64,000 nt of DNA from positions 1 to 64,000 of the forward strand of contig CAZNFX010000005.1 of assembly GCA_964572845.1 (NCBI GenBank), in the 5' to 3' direction. This DNA comes from Bin55 sp964572845. GTDB taxonomy: Bacteria; Pseudomonadota; Gammaproteobacteria; Pseudomonadales; Azotimanducaceae. The notes beneath the pieces are model-generated. The model was not told where the DNA came from, made no database searches, and saw only the letters and a program-made list of their open reading frames with translations. Positions 14,794-24,136 of the stretch are shown piece after piece (the stretch's first letter is position 1; every line of letters begins with the position of its first letter). The position numbers and the translations under genes were made by a program.

Positions 14794-15635
14794 GCTACCC
14801 GTTCAGGACTTTCTTGGGGTATGAAGTGCGACAGATCGGGCAGGAATCGATCCTCTCCTTTTGCAAACAAGAGATGAAGATCTGGTCGCGTAGGAGATTT
14901 CGAGAAGTCTAGATCCTGTGATTTCGGATCTCGAATTTGCGCGCGCATTACGACAACAGGATGTTGTATGGATTCGCAAAGTTTGCTGATATCCGTTCTT
15001 TGCGATCCCATGTAGATGGATGCCTCAACGCGGGGAGGGCAGGCCAGTTCAAATTGACCTTTGCTGTTGTCGAGCAGTCCCCACTTGCAGTAATCGAGAA
15101 GGCTCTCCTTCTTCCACAAGCTAAACGGATACCTTGATTGCAAGTTTTCAAACATTTGTTGCGGCGAATCCCATTCATTGCGCCGGCGAGAAATCGGATG
15201 CAATTCCACGGATTCGAATTTAGTCGGCGTTGATGATGAGTAGGAGTCGGACGCAAAAATTACCGGGTCGACTAGCACCAATCCCTTGAATCGATCTGAA
15301 CTGGCAGCACAGGCCTGAATGACGCTGTGACCACCCATCGAATGTCCCACACCGACGATGTCTTGGAGATCGAGAGCTTCTACGAATTCCCTGAGGTCCT
15401 TACCGAAGGTCAACCAGTCGTAGGGAGCTTTTCTTTCAGAACGCCCGTGCCCCCGCATTTCAATGGCTGTGATCCGAAAATCCGATCCAAGCTCTTTGAC
15501 TGTAGCGTCCCAGCATCGAGCATGAAAGCCAGTCGCATGAACAAGCAGAATGTCTCGATGCGCCTTCTCATTCCATTGAAAATAGCAAAGGTCTACGCCA
15601 TTGACGGTCCTATGATTGCGGCTTGGAGCCATCAT
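14760..15635 (-). CDS. Alpha/beta hydrolase
   Basis: A 291-aa alpha/beta-hydrolase fold protein. LVHATGFHARCWD (about 31-43) forms the oxyanion-hole region, RGHGRS lies at 61-66, and the nucleophile elbow GHSMGGH places Ser99. A likely catalytic Asp and the late His (LSHFIPQE near the C-terminus) are in family order. It resembles esterases and C-C bond hydrolases; the substrate is unknown. AGGAAATTCGAG precedes the start. The 218 bp upstream (15636-15853) carry no supported gene. The stop lies inside the convergent MFS gene. Confidence 0.88.
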   Translation of the reverse strand: MMAPSRNHRTVNGVDLCYFQWNEKAHRDILLVHATGFHARCWDATVKELGSDFRITAIEMRGHGRSERKAPYDWLTFGKDLREFVEALDLQDIVGVGHSMGGHSVIQACAASSDRFKGLVLVDPVIFASDSYSSSTPTKFESVELHPISRRRNEWDSPQQMFENLQSRYPFSLWKKESLLDYCKWGLLDNSKGQFELACPPRVEASIYMGSQRTDISKLCESIQHPVVVMRAQIRDPKSQDLDFSKSPTRPDLHLLFAKGEDRFLPDLSHFIPQESPERVAQEISRLTQLR

Positions 15636-15853
15636 CTCGAATTTCCTAGCGGTCCGTACAGCGCGATGGGACTCCTGTCCATCGCTTCGCGATCACGCAA
15701 CAAGCTTCACATGACGTTCTCGCAAATGAGCATGAGAGTCGCTCGGACTTTGCATGAGCGTTATGTGCCGATCCAATGACCATGACGGGGAGCAGTTCAC
15801 ATGTCCAGTCAGGGTGAACAACTCCTGCATTCCGTTTGAATTAAATCGTCACC

Positions 15854-17104
15854 TCAAGTTAACGATTGAAAGGCGAGTCGTTGGAACGTTTCCTGATAGT
15901 TGTTGTTCGGCATCGCTCCATGGTTCGTCACTTGGGTGAGTACAACTCCCAGCACTCCTTCCTTTGGATCCGCAAAGTAACTGGTACCGGCTGCCCCTCC
16001 CCATCCATAGGTGCCGATGGATCGGATTAGCGGAAAGTTTCCTCTTCCGTGGTAGGTAGCAACCCCCAATCCCCAGTGAAACCCAGGACCTGTCATCGGA
16101 ATCGTCATGTCCCCGGTATGGTTGCCAACCATCAAGTCGACCGTCTTGCGACCAAGGATCCGTGTACCGTCCAGTTCGCCGCCATTCAGCAGCATCTGTC
16201 CGAATCTTGCGTAGTCTCCTGCGGTGGACAACACACCTCCGGCGTCTCCTCCGCCACCAAATTCAGTGCGCGGACCAACATGTTTTTCGCTAGTTTCTGC
16301 CTTATCGATTTCGACCAATTGCATCGTCCCGTCGACTTCTCGCGGCGTGTACATTGCAGAAAATCTCGGTAGGGAACCTTCCTTCAAGTAGAACGCTGTG
16401 TCGTTCATATTCAGGGGTTCGAAGATGTTCTCGCCGAAGAACTGCTCAAGATTCTGTCCGGCAGCTTCCTCCAATACGGCGCTCAGTACCGGATAGCCTG
16501 CGTGATAGACGAACTGCTCGCCCGGATGGGCGTTCAGGGGCAATTCAGCCAACGCGCGCACGCGCTCTCTATTTGGCAGTCTTTCACGATTCTCATCTTG
16601 TGGGTTGATCCACCCAAGTTTTTCCAAGGTTTCTCGATACTGGGTTCGAAAATAGCTTGGCGCAAAAGCTGGATTCATCAGTCCGGTGGTATTGGTCAGT
16701 AGATCCCTTATTGTCATTTGCCTTCGAGCCCTGCGCGGAAACATGGGTTCGTTTGGGGAATACACACGCAGCTGGGACCATTCCGGCAGAAACTTCGCAA
16801 CGGGGTCGTCGGGTGTAAGAATTCCCCGTTCAAACAGAATCAGTGTCGCGACTCCCGCGATGGGTTTCGTGTTGGAAAACATGCGACAAAGCGTGTCCTT
16901 GGGTGCGGGAACATCCGTATCGAAATCCAGGACACCTCGGGTTTCGAAGTGGACAATTTCCCCCTTTCTCGCCAACAAGGTAATAAGATGCGGCACCTTT
17001 CGCTCGTCTACGAAACGCTGCATTGCGGGACCAATTTGCGCAAGTCGACCCTCATCGAATCCTAGTTCTTGCGGGTTACCTATGGGTAGAGGATCGCTCG
17101 TCAT
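15854..17104 (-). CDS. Serine hydrolase, beta-lactamase (class C/EstB) family
   Basis: A 416-aa protein of the class C beta-lactamase and D-aminopeptidase superfamily. The nucleophile motif SxxK is SNTK (Ser77, Lys80), and a Tyr-based second motif lies in FVYHAGYPVL (about 197-206). HWGLGVA and the glycine-rich GTYGWGGAAGTSYF stretch near 365 complete the fold. No signal peptide is visible, so the protein is probably cytoplasmic, favouring an esterase or transesterase role over a true periplasmic beta-lactamase. The ATG at 17104 follows aggagct on the minus strand, a fair ribosome site. It sits between the alpha/beta hydrolase and gmk, all on the minus strand. Confidence 0.88.
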   Translation of the reverse strand: MTSDPLPIGNPQELGFDEGRLAQIGPAMQRFVDERKVPHLITLLARKGEIVHFETRGVLDFDTDVPAPKDTLCRMFSNTKPIAGVATLILFERGILTPDDPVAKFLPEWSQLRVYSPNEPMFPRRARRQMTIRDLLTNTTGLMNPAFAPSYFRTQYRETLEKLGWINPQDENRERLPNRERVRALAELPLNAHPGEQFVYHAGYPVLSAVLEEAAGQNLEQFFGENIFEPLNMNDTAFYLKEGSLPRFSAMYTPREVDGTMQLVEIDKAETSEKHVGPRTEFGGGGDAGGVLSTAGDYARFGQMLLNGGELDGTRILGRKTVDLMVGNHTGDMTIPMTGPGFHWGLGVATYHGRGNFPLIRSIGTYGWGGAAGTSYFADPKEGVLGVVLTQVTNHGAMPNNNYQETFQRLAFQSLT

Positions 17105-17159
17105 CTTAGCTCCTAAGTCTTGCTTTGAGTTGGTGTAGTTTGGAAGAGGCTCACATCAT

Positions 17160-17795
17160 CTACTCGAGCATGCTTTCGACGATGCGGGAAGCGTCTTCCA
17201 GCTGAATGGGCTTGCAGTTTCGGACGTCTTCAATGGCCTGTCGAATGTCCTGGTAAGCCACATCGGCATCCCTGTTCACGATAACGTGATCGAATTCATT
17301 GTAGTGAGACATTTCTGCTCGTGCCTGTGACATGCGGTGCTCAATGACTGCATCCGAGTCCTGTCCTCTGGCGACAAGCCGCCGGCGGAGTTCGTCTGTC
17401 GACGGGGGCACAATGAAAAATCCAATGCTAGCTGGGAATTGCTGTTTGATGCTTCGTGCGCCCTGCCAGTCTATGTCGAACAACACATCGAGCCCTTTGT
17501 GCAATTGTTCCTCGACAAATCTTCGCCTAGTGCCGTATCTGAAGCCAAAGACCAGGGCGTGCTCCAGGAATTCACCGGCTTCCACGAGTGACGCAAATTC
17601 CTTGTCGGAGACAAAGTCGTAATCGACGCCGGATTGCTCTCCCTGTCGGGCTGGTCGCGTAGTGGAAGAGACGGAGACGGCGAGCCTTGGGTCCTCGCTC
17701 AGCAGCCGCTTGACCAACATGGTTTTGCCGCCTCCGGACGGAGCAGAAAAGATGAACAATCGACCCGCATCCTTGGTCGTGTGTTGGTCCGTCAT
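17160..17795 (-). CDS. gmk: Guanylate kinase
   Basis: A 211-aa GMP kinase (GMP + ATP to GDP + ADP) of nucleotide metabolism. The P-loop is FSAPSGGGKTMLVKRL (about 16-31), followed by STTRPARQGEQSGVDYDFVS, the GMP-binding region with Arg and Tyr residues, and FDIDWQGARSIK. The length is typical. Its start overlaps the yicC stop by four bases (ATGA), so the two are translationally coupled, an order common in gammaproteobacteria. E. coli gmk is followed by rpoZ and spoT; here the downstream gene is a serine hydrolase 55 bp away. Confidence 0.97.
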   Translation of the reverse strand: MTDQHTTKDAGRLFIFSAPSGGGKTMLVKRLLSEDPRLAVSVSSTTRPARQGEQSGVDYDFVSDKEFASLVEAGEFLEHALVFGFRYGTRRRFVEEQLHKGLDVLFDIDWQGARSIKQQFPASIGFFIVPPSTDELRRRLVARGQDSDAVIEHRMSQARAEMSHYNEFDHVIVNRDADVAYQDIRQAIEDVRNCKPIQLEDASRIVESMLE

Positions 17796-18646
17796 TCGAT
17801 GTTCTGAATCTGCTCGCGCATTTGATCAACGTAAACCTTCAAGTCAACTGCACGCATGGCAGTATCAGAACTGTAGGCTTTTGTAGCGAGAGTGTTAGCC
17901 TCTCGACCGAGTTCTTGTACAAGGAAATTCAGGCGTCGACCCGATGGCGAGGCATCGGACAGTCTCGTTTCGACTTCGTCGAGATGAATAACGAGGCGGT
18001 CCAATTCTTCGGAGAAATCCGACCTTTGGGCAATGAGCGCTACTTCCTGAGCCAACCGTATAGGGTCTACGTTAGTTTTCAAGGTTTTCAACTTTTTCTC
18101 TAAGTTCTCTCGGACTTGGTGAACTTGGTCGAGACTCGAGGCTTGAATCTCTGCGACGCGCGCTCGGCAATTGGTAACTTTCTCGAGAACGACGCCTCTT
18201 AACGATTCACCCTCTCGTTCTCGTTCCGCATGAAACTTCCCAAGAGCCTCCTGAAAGCTGGCGCGAACTTGCGACGGTTCATGCTGTTCGTTTGGCAGCT
18301 GGTCTGCGTTTGACTGCGCGAACCGCAAGAGACTAAGCAGATCGACGGAAGGGACGACTGTCGTAGGCAGTTCAGCTAGGAGTTCGGTCAGTTGTTCGCT
18401 GAGGTTCTTCAGGTCGATTTTGGCGAGGTCGGATGCTGTTGACTCTGCCGCTGTGGCTCGGAAAGTTACGTCGATCTTTCCTCTCGCTGCAATGTTGCGG
18501 ACCGCATCGAGAATCTCGGACTCGAGCTCGAGCAGAGCCGGTGGCAACTTCACGCGAACGTCAAGCCCTCGGTGATTTAGGGATCGAATTTCCCAGAGGT
18601 GGCCCTCTCCTTCTGCATGGGCAAATGCTGTCATGGACTTAGTCAT
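17792..18646 (-). CDS. yicC: YicC family endoribonuclease/adaptor
   Basis: A 284-aa protein with the YicC N-terminal start MTKSMTAFAHAEGEG, the following WEIRSLNHRGLDVRVKLP, and the conserved C-terminal block GRRLNFLVQELGREANTLATKAYSSD (two blocks within about 236-265). YicC proteins are reported to act in RNA decay, including endoribonuclease activity, and share neighbourhoods with RNase PH, as here. The middle is charged and helical, probably coiled. It is divergent from rph with only 50 bp between the starts, so the promoters must overlap or be compact. Confidence 0.95.
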   Translation of the reverse strand: MTKSMTAFAHAEGEGHLWEIRSLNHRGLDVRVKLPPALLELESEILDAVRNIAARGKIDVTFRATAAESTASDLAKIDLKNLSEQLTELLAELPTTVVPSVDLLSLLRFAQSNADQLPNEQHEPSQVRASFQEALGKFHAEREREGESLRGVVLEKVTNCRARVAEIQASSLDQVHQVRENLEKKLKTLKTNVDPIRLAQEVALIAQRSDFSEELDRLVIHLDEVETRLSDASPSGRRLNFLVQELGREANTLATKAYSSDTAMRAVDLKVYVDQMREQIQNIE

Positions 18647-18696
18647 TCGGAGATTCTAGCCTTCGTATAATTTCGCGCCGTCCAACATGCCATGGT

Positions 18697-19413
18697 TTGC
18701 AATTGAAAGCCCTCCCCAGACCGAACGGTAGACCATGCGACGAACTTAGATCGGTAAGGTTGCTCCGTGGTGTTTCCAAGAACTCAGACGGCTCGGTGCT
18801 CGTTGTATTCGGTGATACCAAGGTGCTTTGCACTGTAAACATCGAGAATGGCGTTCCTCCGTTTCTTCGCAATCGGGGAACTGGATGGTTGAATGCAGAG
18901 TATGGAATGTTGCCAGGGTCGACAAACACACGTACGGATCGTGAAGCCACACGAGGCAAGCAGGGCGGCCGCACTGTGGAAATCCAGCGGTTGATTGGTC
19001 GTTCGCTGCGTCAAGCTGTAGATTTGGACAGAATCGGAGAGCGTACCATTCGGGTGGATTGCGATGTAATCCAGGCGGACGGCGGGACTCGCACAGCATC
19101 GATTACCGGCAGCTGTGTGGCTTTGAGAGATGCACTAGACAAGCTGAATTCGAACGCTTTTCTTGGCCAAGTCGCGGCTGTCAGTGTGGGTGTGGTTCAA
19201 GGCGAAGTCAGGCTGGATCTCGAGTACGTGGAAGATTCGCAGGCCGATACCGATCTTAACGTCGTATTCATGGAGCATAAGGGCTACGTGGAAATCCAGG
19301 GCACCGCGGAGGGAGCCCCATTTCCGCAGTCGGAATTGGAGACGATGCTGGAACTGTCGCGCAAAGGCATCGACGAGCTTTTCGAAATGCAACGTCTCGC
19401 AGCAGCTTCGTAA
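18697..19413 (+). CDS. rph: Ribonuclease PH
   Basis: A 238-aa phosphorolytic 3'-5' exoribonuclease that trims tRNA 3' ends. Family blocks are GSVLVVFGDTKVLCTVNIE (about 30-48), GWLNAEYGMLPGST (63-76), GKQGGRTVEIQRLIGRSLR (about 88-106) and DCDVIQADGGTRTASITGSC (two blocks within about 121-141). The frame contains no ATG before these blocks, so it starts at TTG 18697, or TTG 18703 two codons later. Its stop overlaps the pyrE ATG (TAATG), giving coupled translation; rph-pyrE is the classic enterobacterial operon. Confidence 0.96.
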   Translation: MQLKALPRPNGRPCDELRSVRLLRGVSKNSDGSVLVVFGDTKVLCTVNIENGVPPFLRNRGTGWLNAEYGMLPGSTNTRTDREATRGKQGGRTVEIQRLIGRSLRQAVDLDRIGERTIRVDCDVIQADGGTRTASITGSCVALRDALDKLNSNAFLGQVAAVSVGVVQGEVRLDLEYVEDSQADTDLNVVFMEHKGYVEIQGTAEGAPFPQSELETMLELSRKGIDELFEMQRLAAAS

Positions 19414-20057
19414 TGCTTGCTCCAACGGCCTTCGTTGCTGACATGGTGCAGGAAGGTGTCTTGCAGTTCGGTGAGTTCACACTCAAGTCTGGCTTGAAGA
19501 GCCCTTACTTCTTCAACTTGGGAAAAATCTCTTCGGGTCCTGCTCTGAGTAGATTGGGGTATGTGTATGCCAAGAGAATTGCTGAGTTGAATCTGCGCCC
19601 CGATGTGCTGTTCGGTCCAGCGTACAAAGGTATACCCATAGCAACCGCGACCGCAATGTCGTTGTCGAACATGAGCTTGAATGTAGATATAGCATTCAAT
19701 CGAAAAGAAGCCAAAGACCATGGAGAAGGGGGCAATCTCGTAGGTGTCGCCATGGGTACCAAGCGAGTTCTAATAATCGACGATGTCGTAACAGACGGGG
19801 CCTCCAAGATAGAAGCGTTTGAGATGATCCGAGCCAATCAGGGCAAACCCATCGCTGTCCTCATCGCCTTGGATCGCAGAGAGCGTGATGAAACCGGCGA
19901 CCGCACGATGTTGGAAGCATTGGAGACGAAGCTGCAAACTCCTGTCTACAGTGTCGCCACGCTAGACGACATACTTGCCTACTTGGACTATAGTGGTATG
20001 GACAAGGAGAAAGACGCAGTCAGTAGCTACGCAGATAACCACTGCATCGTAAATTAG
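19413..20057 (+). CDS. pyrE: Orotate phosphoribosyltransferase
   Basis: A 214-aa enzyme making OMP from orotate and PRPP in de novo pyrimidine synthesis. The PRPP-binding motif is VLIIDDVVTDGAS (about 113-125); FGPAYKGIPIATATA and FNRKEAKDHGEGG supply the flexible catalytic loop with Lys and His. The first ATG overlaps the rph stop. The gene is convergent with argB, 34 bp apart; no clear terminator hairpin is visible between them. Confidence 0.96.
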   Translation: MLAPTAFVADMVQEGVLQFGEFTLKSGLKSPYFFNLGKISSGPALSRLGYVYAKRIAELNLRPDVLFGPAYKGIPIATATAMSLSNMSLNVDIAFNRKEAKDHGEGGNLVGVAMGTKRVLIIDDVVTDGASKIEAFEMIRANQGKPIAVLIALDRRERDETGDRTMLEALETKLQTPVYSVATLDDILAYLDYSGMDKEKDAVSSYADNHCIVN

Positions 20058-20091
20058 TGGCTTAGTTGTCAGCTCTTGTTGGAATCGGCGG

Positions 20092-20997
20092 TCAAGATTC
20101 GTAATCCGCTACGAGAGTACCGATTCCGCGATCTGTGAATATTTCCAGAAGAAGTGCATGCTCAATGCGACCATCCAAAATGTGGACGTTGGATACTCCG
20201 CCCGCTAGAGCTTCCTGAGCACATTGTGCTTTTGGAAGCATTCCGCCTTTGATCGTCCCTTCTTCGATCATGTTGTTCAATTGATCGACAGACAGCGTTG
20301 GGATCGTTTCGCTTGTTTCGCTTTGCACGCCCGGGGTATTGGTCAGTAGGATGAGCTTGTTTGCCTTCATGTGGGAGGCGATAGCTGAAGCAACAAAATC
20401 GGCGTTTATGTTGTAGGACTCGCCGTCGGATCCTACGCCTATGGGAGCTATGACCGGTATGAACCCCCCGTTGGTTAGTGTGTCTAGTACGGTCCCATTG
20501 ACCTCGCTCACAGTACCCACGTGGCCAAAATCTATGATTTCGGGTTCGTGTGTGTCTGCTGTGATCGACGTCGCTGCCAATTTGCGTGCTCGAAGCAGGT
20601 CGCCGTCCTTGCCGGTAACGCCAATGGCGCGACCACCGTTCGCGTTTATGAGAGACACGATCTCTTGATTGAGGGATCCGCCCAGCACCATTTGCACGAC
20701 GTCCATAGTTGCGGAGTCGGTGACTCGCATGCCGTGCACGAACTTGGTGGGTATGTTCAATCGTTCCAGCAGGTCGCCAATCTGTGGTCCGCCGCCGTGG
20801 ACCACAATGGGGTTCAAGCCGACAAGCTTGAGCAGCACGATGTCGCGGGCAAACGATTGCTTCAAATGCGCTTCGACCATCGCATTGCCGCCGTACTTGA
20901 CGATGATCGTCGAGTTTTGGAATCGTCGAATGTAAGGCAACGCTTCCGTAAGTACGTGCGCGACTACGTCTTGATAGTTCGTGGTGTTATCGGACAT
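20092..20997 (-). CDS. argB: Acetylglutamate kinase
   Basis: A 301-aa kinase phosphorylating N-acetylglutamate in arginine synthesis. Landmarks are IVKYGGNAM (about 32-40, phosphate-binding Lys), VVHGGGPQIGDLLERLNI (Gly-rich substrate loop), and the C-terminal GGMLPKAQCAQEALAGGVSN with ATP and arginine-site residues. The N-terminal helix (VVAHVLTEALPYIRRFQNS) is the type associated with hexameric, arginine-inhibited enzymes. It lies 10 bp downstream of the phosphomannomutase gene on the same strand, an order also seen in Pseudomonas. Confidence 0.96.
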   Translation of the reverse strand: MSDNTTNYQDVVAHVLTEALPYIRRFQNSTIIVKYGGNAMVEAHLKQSFARDIVLLKLVGLNPIVVHGGGPQIGDLLERLNIPTKFVHGMRVTDSATMDVVQMVLGGSLNQEIVSLINANGGRAIGVTGKDGDLLRARKLAATSITADTHEPEIIDFGHVGTVSEVNGTVLDTLTNGGFIPVIAPIGVGSDGESYNINADFVASAIASHMKANKLILLTNTPGVQSETSETIPTLSVDQLNNMIEEGTIKGGMLPKAQCAQEALAGGVSNVHILDGRIEHALLLEIFTDRGIGTLVADYES

Positions 20998-21007
20998 GGG
21001 CTAGCAG

Positions 21008-22378
21008 CTATGCCAAATCGGGCGCAATATTGGTCAGTTCCCTTGTAAAGATGGCTTGGACGCGCTCCAATGCGTGTGGAGTTGTAGCTTCGAAGCGCAT
21101 TGTAAGATTGGGAGTGGTGTTGCTTGCGCGAATCAGGCCCCAACCGTCATCGAAATCCACTCGTACACCGTCGATCGCCAGCACGCTTCCGTCTTCAAAT
21201 GAACCGGATTGACGGAGCGCTTCGATGATCTCGAACTTGCGGTCGTCTGTGGTGCCAATTTGGATCTCTTGCGTGGAGCAACGCGCAGGCAGCTCATCAA
21301 GGAAATCATCAAGTTCTTGGTCGGAATTACAGAGCAAATGAACTAGGCGAGAGGCGGTGTACATAGCATCGTCAAAACCATACCAGGTGTCGGCAAAGCA
21401 AATGTGACCGCTGTACTCCCCTCCCAAAGGTGCTTCTAGCTCTCGGATCTTCTCCTTGATGTTGGTGTGTCCCGTCTTCCACATTACCGGTTGTCCGCCA
21501 AGATCTCCAACGGCAGACGACAGTGAGCTCCCACACTTTACGTCGAACACGATCGATGCTCCTGGCTGTTTCTTCAAGATGTCTCTTGCAAAGTAGGACA
21601 TCAAGGTGTCTGCTGGGACAATGGCTCCCCTCTTGCTTACTACACCCACTCGGTCGCCGTCGCCGTCAAATGCGACACCAAGATCCAGGTTTTGATTGCG
21701 AACGAGCGCGATCAGGTCCTTCAAGTTTTCTTCTTTGACGGGGTCGGGGTGGTGGTTGGGAAAATTCCCGTCTGGTTCTGAGTACAAGGAATGGACCTCG
21801 CAGCCAAGCTCTTCGAACAGGCGGGGCCCGACCAGACCAGTTACTCCATTTCCGCAGTCGATGCCCATGCGTAGACGACGTTCGAGTCGCATTTCTGAGC
21901 AAATTCTCTCTATGTATGAGTCGAGTATTTGGTTTTTGCGAAGCGTGCCAGTTCCATTATTGAGTCGCGATTGTTCAATTCTTGAATGAAGCGCTTTGAG
22001 TTCGCTTCCAGCGAACGGAATGTAGTCGAGTACGAATTTCAATCCGTTGAACTCGGGCGGGTTGTGGGAACCCGTAACAACGATCCCCGCTCCGGCTTTC
22101 AAGAACTCGACTGCAAAGTAAAGAACGGGAGTAGGAACGATTCCTATGTCGATTACATTGGCACCGCCTTGATTCAATCCGTTGGACAACGAAGCCTTGA
22201 GGGATTGGGTCGATAGTCGGACGTCTCCTGCCACGACGACTTCTTGAATTCCCCTATCCAAGGCTTCATTGGCGAACGCCTGTCCGATCAGTTGGACTAG
22301 ATCTTCCGAGAGTTCCGTATCCACCTTTCCACGGATGTCGTAGGCTCGAAAAATGTTCTCAGGAACTGAAATGGACAC
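21008..22378 (-). CDS. algC: Phosphomannomutase/phosphoglucomutase
   Basis: A 456-aa alpha-D-phosphohexomutase interconverting hexose 1- and 6-phosphates for envelope polysaccharides. The phosphoserine loop is TGSHNPPEFNG (Ser104), the metal loop is DGDGDR (238-243), the sugar-binding loop is GGEYSGH, and the phosphate-binding loop is RASNTTPNLTMRFEA near the C-terminus. Length and position between coaBC and argB match Pseudomonas AlgC; the symbol rests on this. In many relatives dut lies between coaBC and this gene; here only 73 bp separate them and no dut is present. Confidence 0.93.
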   Translation of the reverse strand: MSISVPENIFRAYDIRGKVDTELSEDLVQLIGQAFANEALDRGIQEVVVAGDVRLSTQSLKASLSNGLNQGGANVIDIGIVPTPVLYFAVEFLKAGAGIVVTGSHNPPEFNGLKFVLDYIPFAGSELKALHSRIEQSRLNNGTGTLRKNQILDSYIERICSEMRLERRLRMGIDCGNGVTGLVGPRLFEELGCEVHSLYSEPDGNFPNHHPDPVKEENLKDLIALVRNQNLDLGVAFDGDGDRVGVVSKRGAIVPADTLMSYFARDILKKQPGASIVFDVKCGSSLSSAVGDLGGQPVMWKTGHTNIKEKIRELEAPLGGEYSGHICFADTWYGFDDAMYTASRLVHLLCNSDQELDDFLDELPARCSTQEIQIGTTDDRKFEIIEALRQSGSFEDGSVLAIDGVRVDFDDGWGLIRASNTTPNLTMRFEATTPHALERVQAIFTRELTNIAPDLA

Positions 22379-22451
22379 GAACTTGGAACTTTAGGTAACA
22401 GAGGAGCGTAGGAGAATGCTTGCGATGCATCTGTACGCGTTACAAGCTTGG

Positions 22452-23663
22452 CTAGGCATGCATCGGCTTTGAACGAATCTCCGCGATCGTGGTTACCACA
22501 CGACGGGCGATGTCGTCCTTGCTTTGCATGGGCAGTTTGCACTCACCATGTCTTGTGATTACGGTTACCTCGTTGTCCTCACTATCGAATCCTATGCTTG
22601 AATTTGAGACATCGTTGACAACGATGGCATCGAGATTCTTGCGTTGAAGCTTCTCTCGACCGAAATCTAATACATTGTGCGTTTCGGCAGCGAATCCGAC
22701 CGTAAAAGGAGGTGAATCCAGATTAGAAACGAGTTGAAGAATGTCGTCGGTTTGCTCCAGCTCAAGAGTCATACCGCTGGTCTCGTCGGTATTCTTCTTG
22801 ATTTTGGTTGGTTGTCTTGCTACGGGTCGATAGTCGGATACGGCAGCTACTGAGAAAAAGATGTCTGACTGGTCGATTTTCTCCATCACCGCATTCTTCA
22901 TTTCGTCAGCGGTTTGCACATCAATTCGGTCGATTCCCTCTGGTGTGGGCAGCCCAATCGGTCCGCATATCAAAGTAACTGCAGCACCTTGATGTTGAGC
23001 GGCTTTGGCTATTGCCAAACCTTGTCGTCCCGAGCTTGAATTGCTGATGAAACGCACGGGGTCTATTGCTTCGCGAGTCGGGCCCGCGGTCACTAGAACA
23101 TTCAATCCCATCAGCATGCGTTCGTCAGAAAGCATATTCTCTAACTGAGCAACGATCGAAGAGGGCTCGGTCATGCGACCAGGTCCAATATCGCCGCACG
23201 CTTGGTCTCCGTGTTCCGGACCAATCACGCGAACTCCGTCAGCGCGCAGTTGTGAAATGTTTCGTTGTGTGGCTTGATGTAGCCACATGGCCTGATTCAT
23301 GGCCGGGACGACGACCACATGTGCTTGAGTTGCCAAGTGCACAGTTGTGAGTAGATCGTCGGCCTGTCCACTGGCCATTCGGGCAATCAGATCAGCAGTG
23401 GCAGGAGCGATGATCAAGACATCGGCCCAGCGGCCAAGTTCAATGTGCCCCATTGAGCGTTCGGCTTCTTCGTCCCATAAATCGTTGCGCACTCGGGTTT
23501 TTGAGACGGCTGCTAGCGTTTGGGACGTGACGAACTTCGATCCTGCATCGGTAAGGATTGGAATCACCTCTTGTCCCCTCTCGACAAGCTTTCTAATCAG
23601 TTCGGGAGTCTTGTATGCGGCAATCCCCCCGCCAATCCCTAGCAGAATGTGCTGGTTTCGCAT
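22452..23663 (-). CDS. coaBC: Bifunctional phosphopantothenoylcysteine decarboxylase/synthetase
   Basis: A 403-aa fusion catalysing two steps of coenzyme A synthesis. The N-terminal flavin-dependent decarboxylase (CoaC) has GIGGGIAAYKTPELIRKL, the active His in RSMGHIEL, PAMNQAMW, and the substrate-clamp Cys in GDQACGDIGPGRM. The C-terminal CTP-dependent synthetase (CoaB) starts near residue 185 with LVTAGPTREAIDPVRFISN. KIKK in ARQPTKIKKNTD and the late NDVSNSSIGFDSEDNEV also fit. The length is normal. coaD, the next CoA gene, is also within the window at 27852. Confidence 0.96.
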   Translation of the reverse strand: MRNQHILLGIGGGIAAYKTPELIRKLVERGQEVIPILTDAGSKFVTSQTLAAVSKTRVRNDLWDEEAERSMGHIELGRWADVLIIAPATADLIARMASGQADDLLTTVHLATQAHVVVVPAMNQAMWLHQATQRNISQLRADGVRVIGPEHGDQACGDIGPGRMTEPSSIVAQLENMLSDERMLMGLNVLVTAGPTREAIDPVRFISNSSSGRQGLAIAKAAQHQGAAVTLICGPIGLPTPEGIDRIDVQTADEMKNAVMEKIDQSDIFFSVAAVSDYRPVARQPTKIKKNTDETSGMTLELEQTDDILQLVSNLDSPPFTVGFAAETHNVLDFGREKLQRKNLDAIVVNDVSNSSIGFDSEDNEVTVITRHGECKLPMQSKDDIARRVVTTIAEIRSKPMHA

Positions 23664-24136
23664 TGTCTAATTCTGCCCTTCCATTGAACAATGGGTGTTG
23701 TGTCGTTGAGCACCGGAATTCTTGAATTTCATCGCTCTGCTATTTTCCATACGGACGATTGGGCAACTGACATAGTGCTGTTGCCAGAGATTCCTTTGGT
23801 TTTCCGCACAAGTTGCACTGTATTGGTTCATATTATGTCAGTGTTTCAACTAATTTCCAATTGCAGTGGAGAGTGTGTAGGGGAAACTCGTTGCTGTGAT
23901 GGACATTAGCCGTCTAAAGCTAGGCGGAATTACCATGGCTACGCTCTATTCGAGCGATCCGCACGATAGGTAAGACGGTCAGTTCTGTCGCGTGTCGGAA
24001 CCCCGACTGGATCCAAATGCCATGATGGTGGCGGTCAAAGCGGCGGTTCGAAGAATGACTACCTAGACATCCAATCAGTAATCACACCCCTGAGCAATCG
24101 ATGTTGCGGCGCAAGACACCTTGTTCAATCTGAAGG
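23664..24136. other. 473-bp intergenic region without a supported gene
   Basis: This lies between coaBC (minus) and the ABC permease (minus). In many gammaproteobacteria radC occupies the place upstream of coaBC, divergent from it; none is seen here, intact or broken. Only short frames with no family resemblance occur. A small hairpin ccgtct-aaagct-aggcgg lies near 23910-23930. The coaBC promoter presumably lies at the left end. Confidence 0.5.

Noticed and set aside
23664..24136. Remnant of radC between coaBC and the ABC permease
   Set aside because: No RadC motif (such as the HxHPSG pattern) was seen in any frame.
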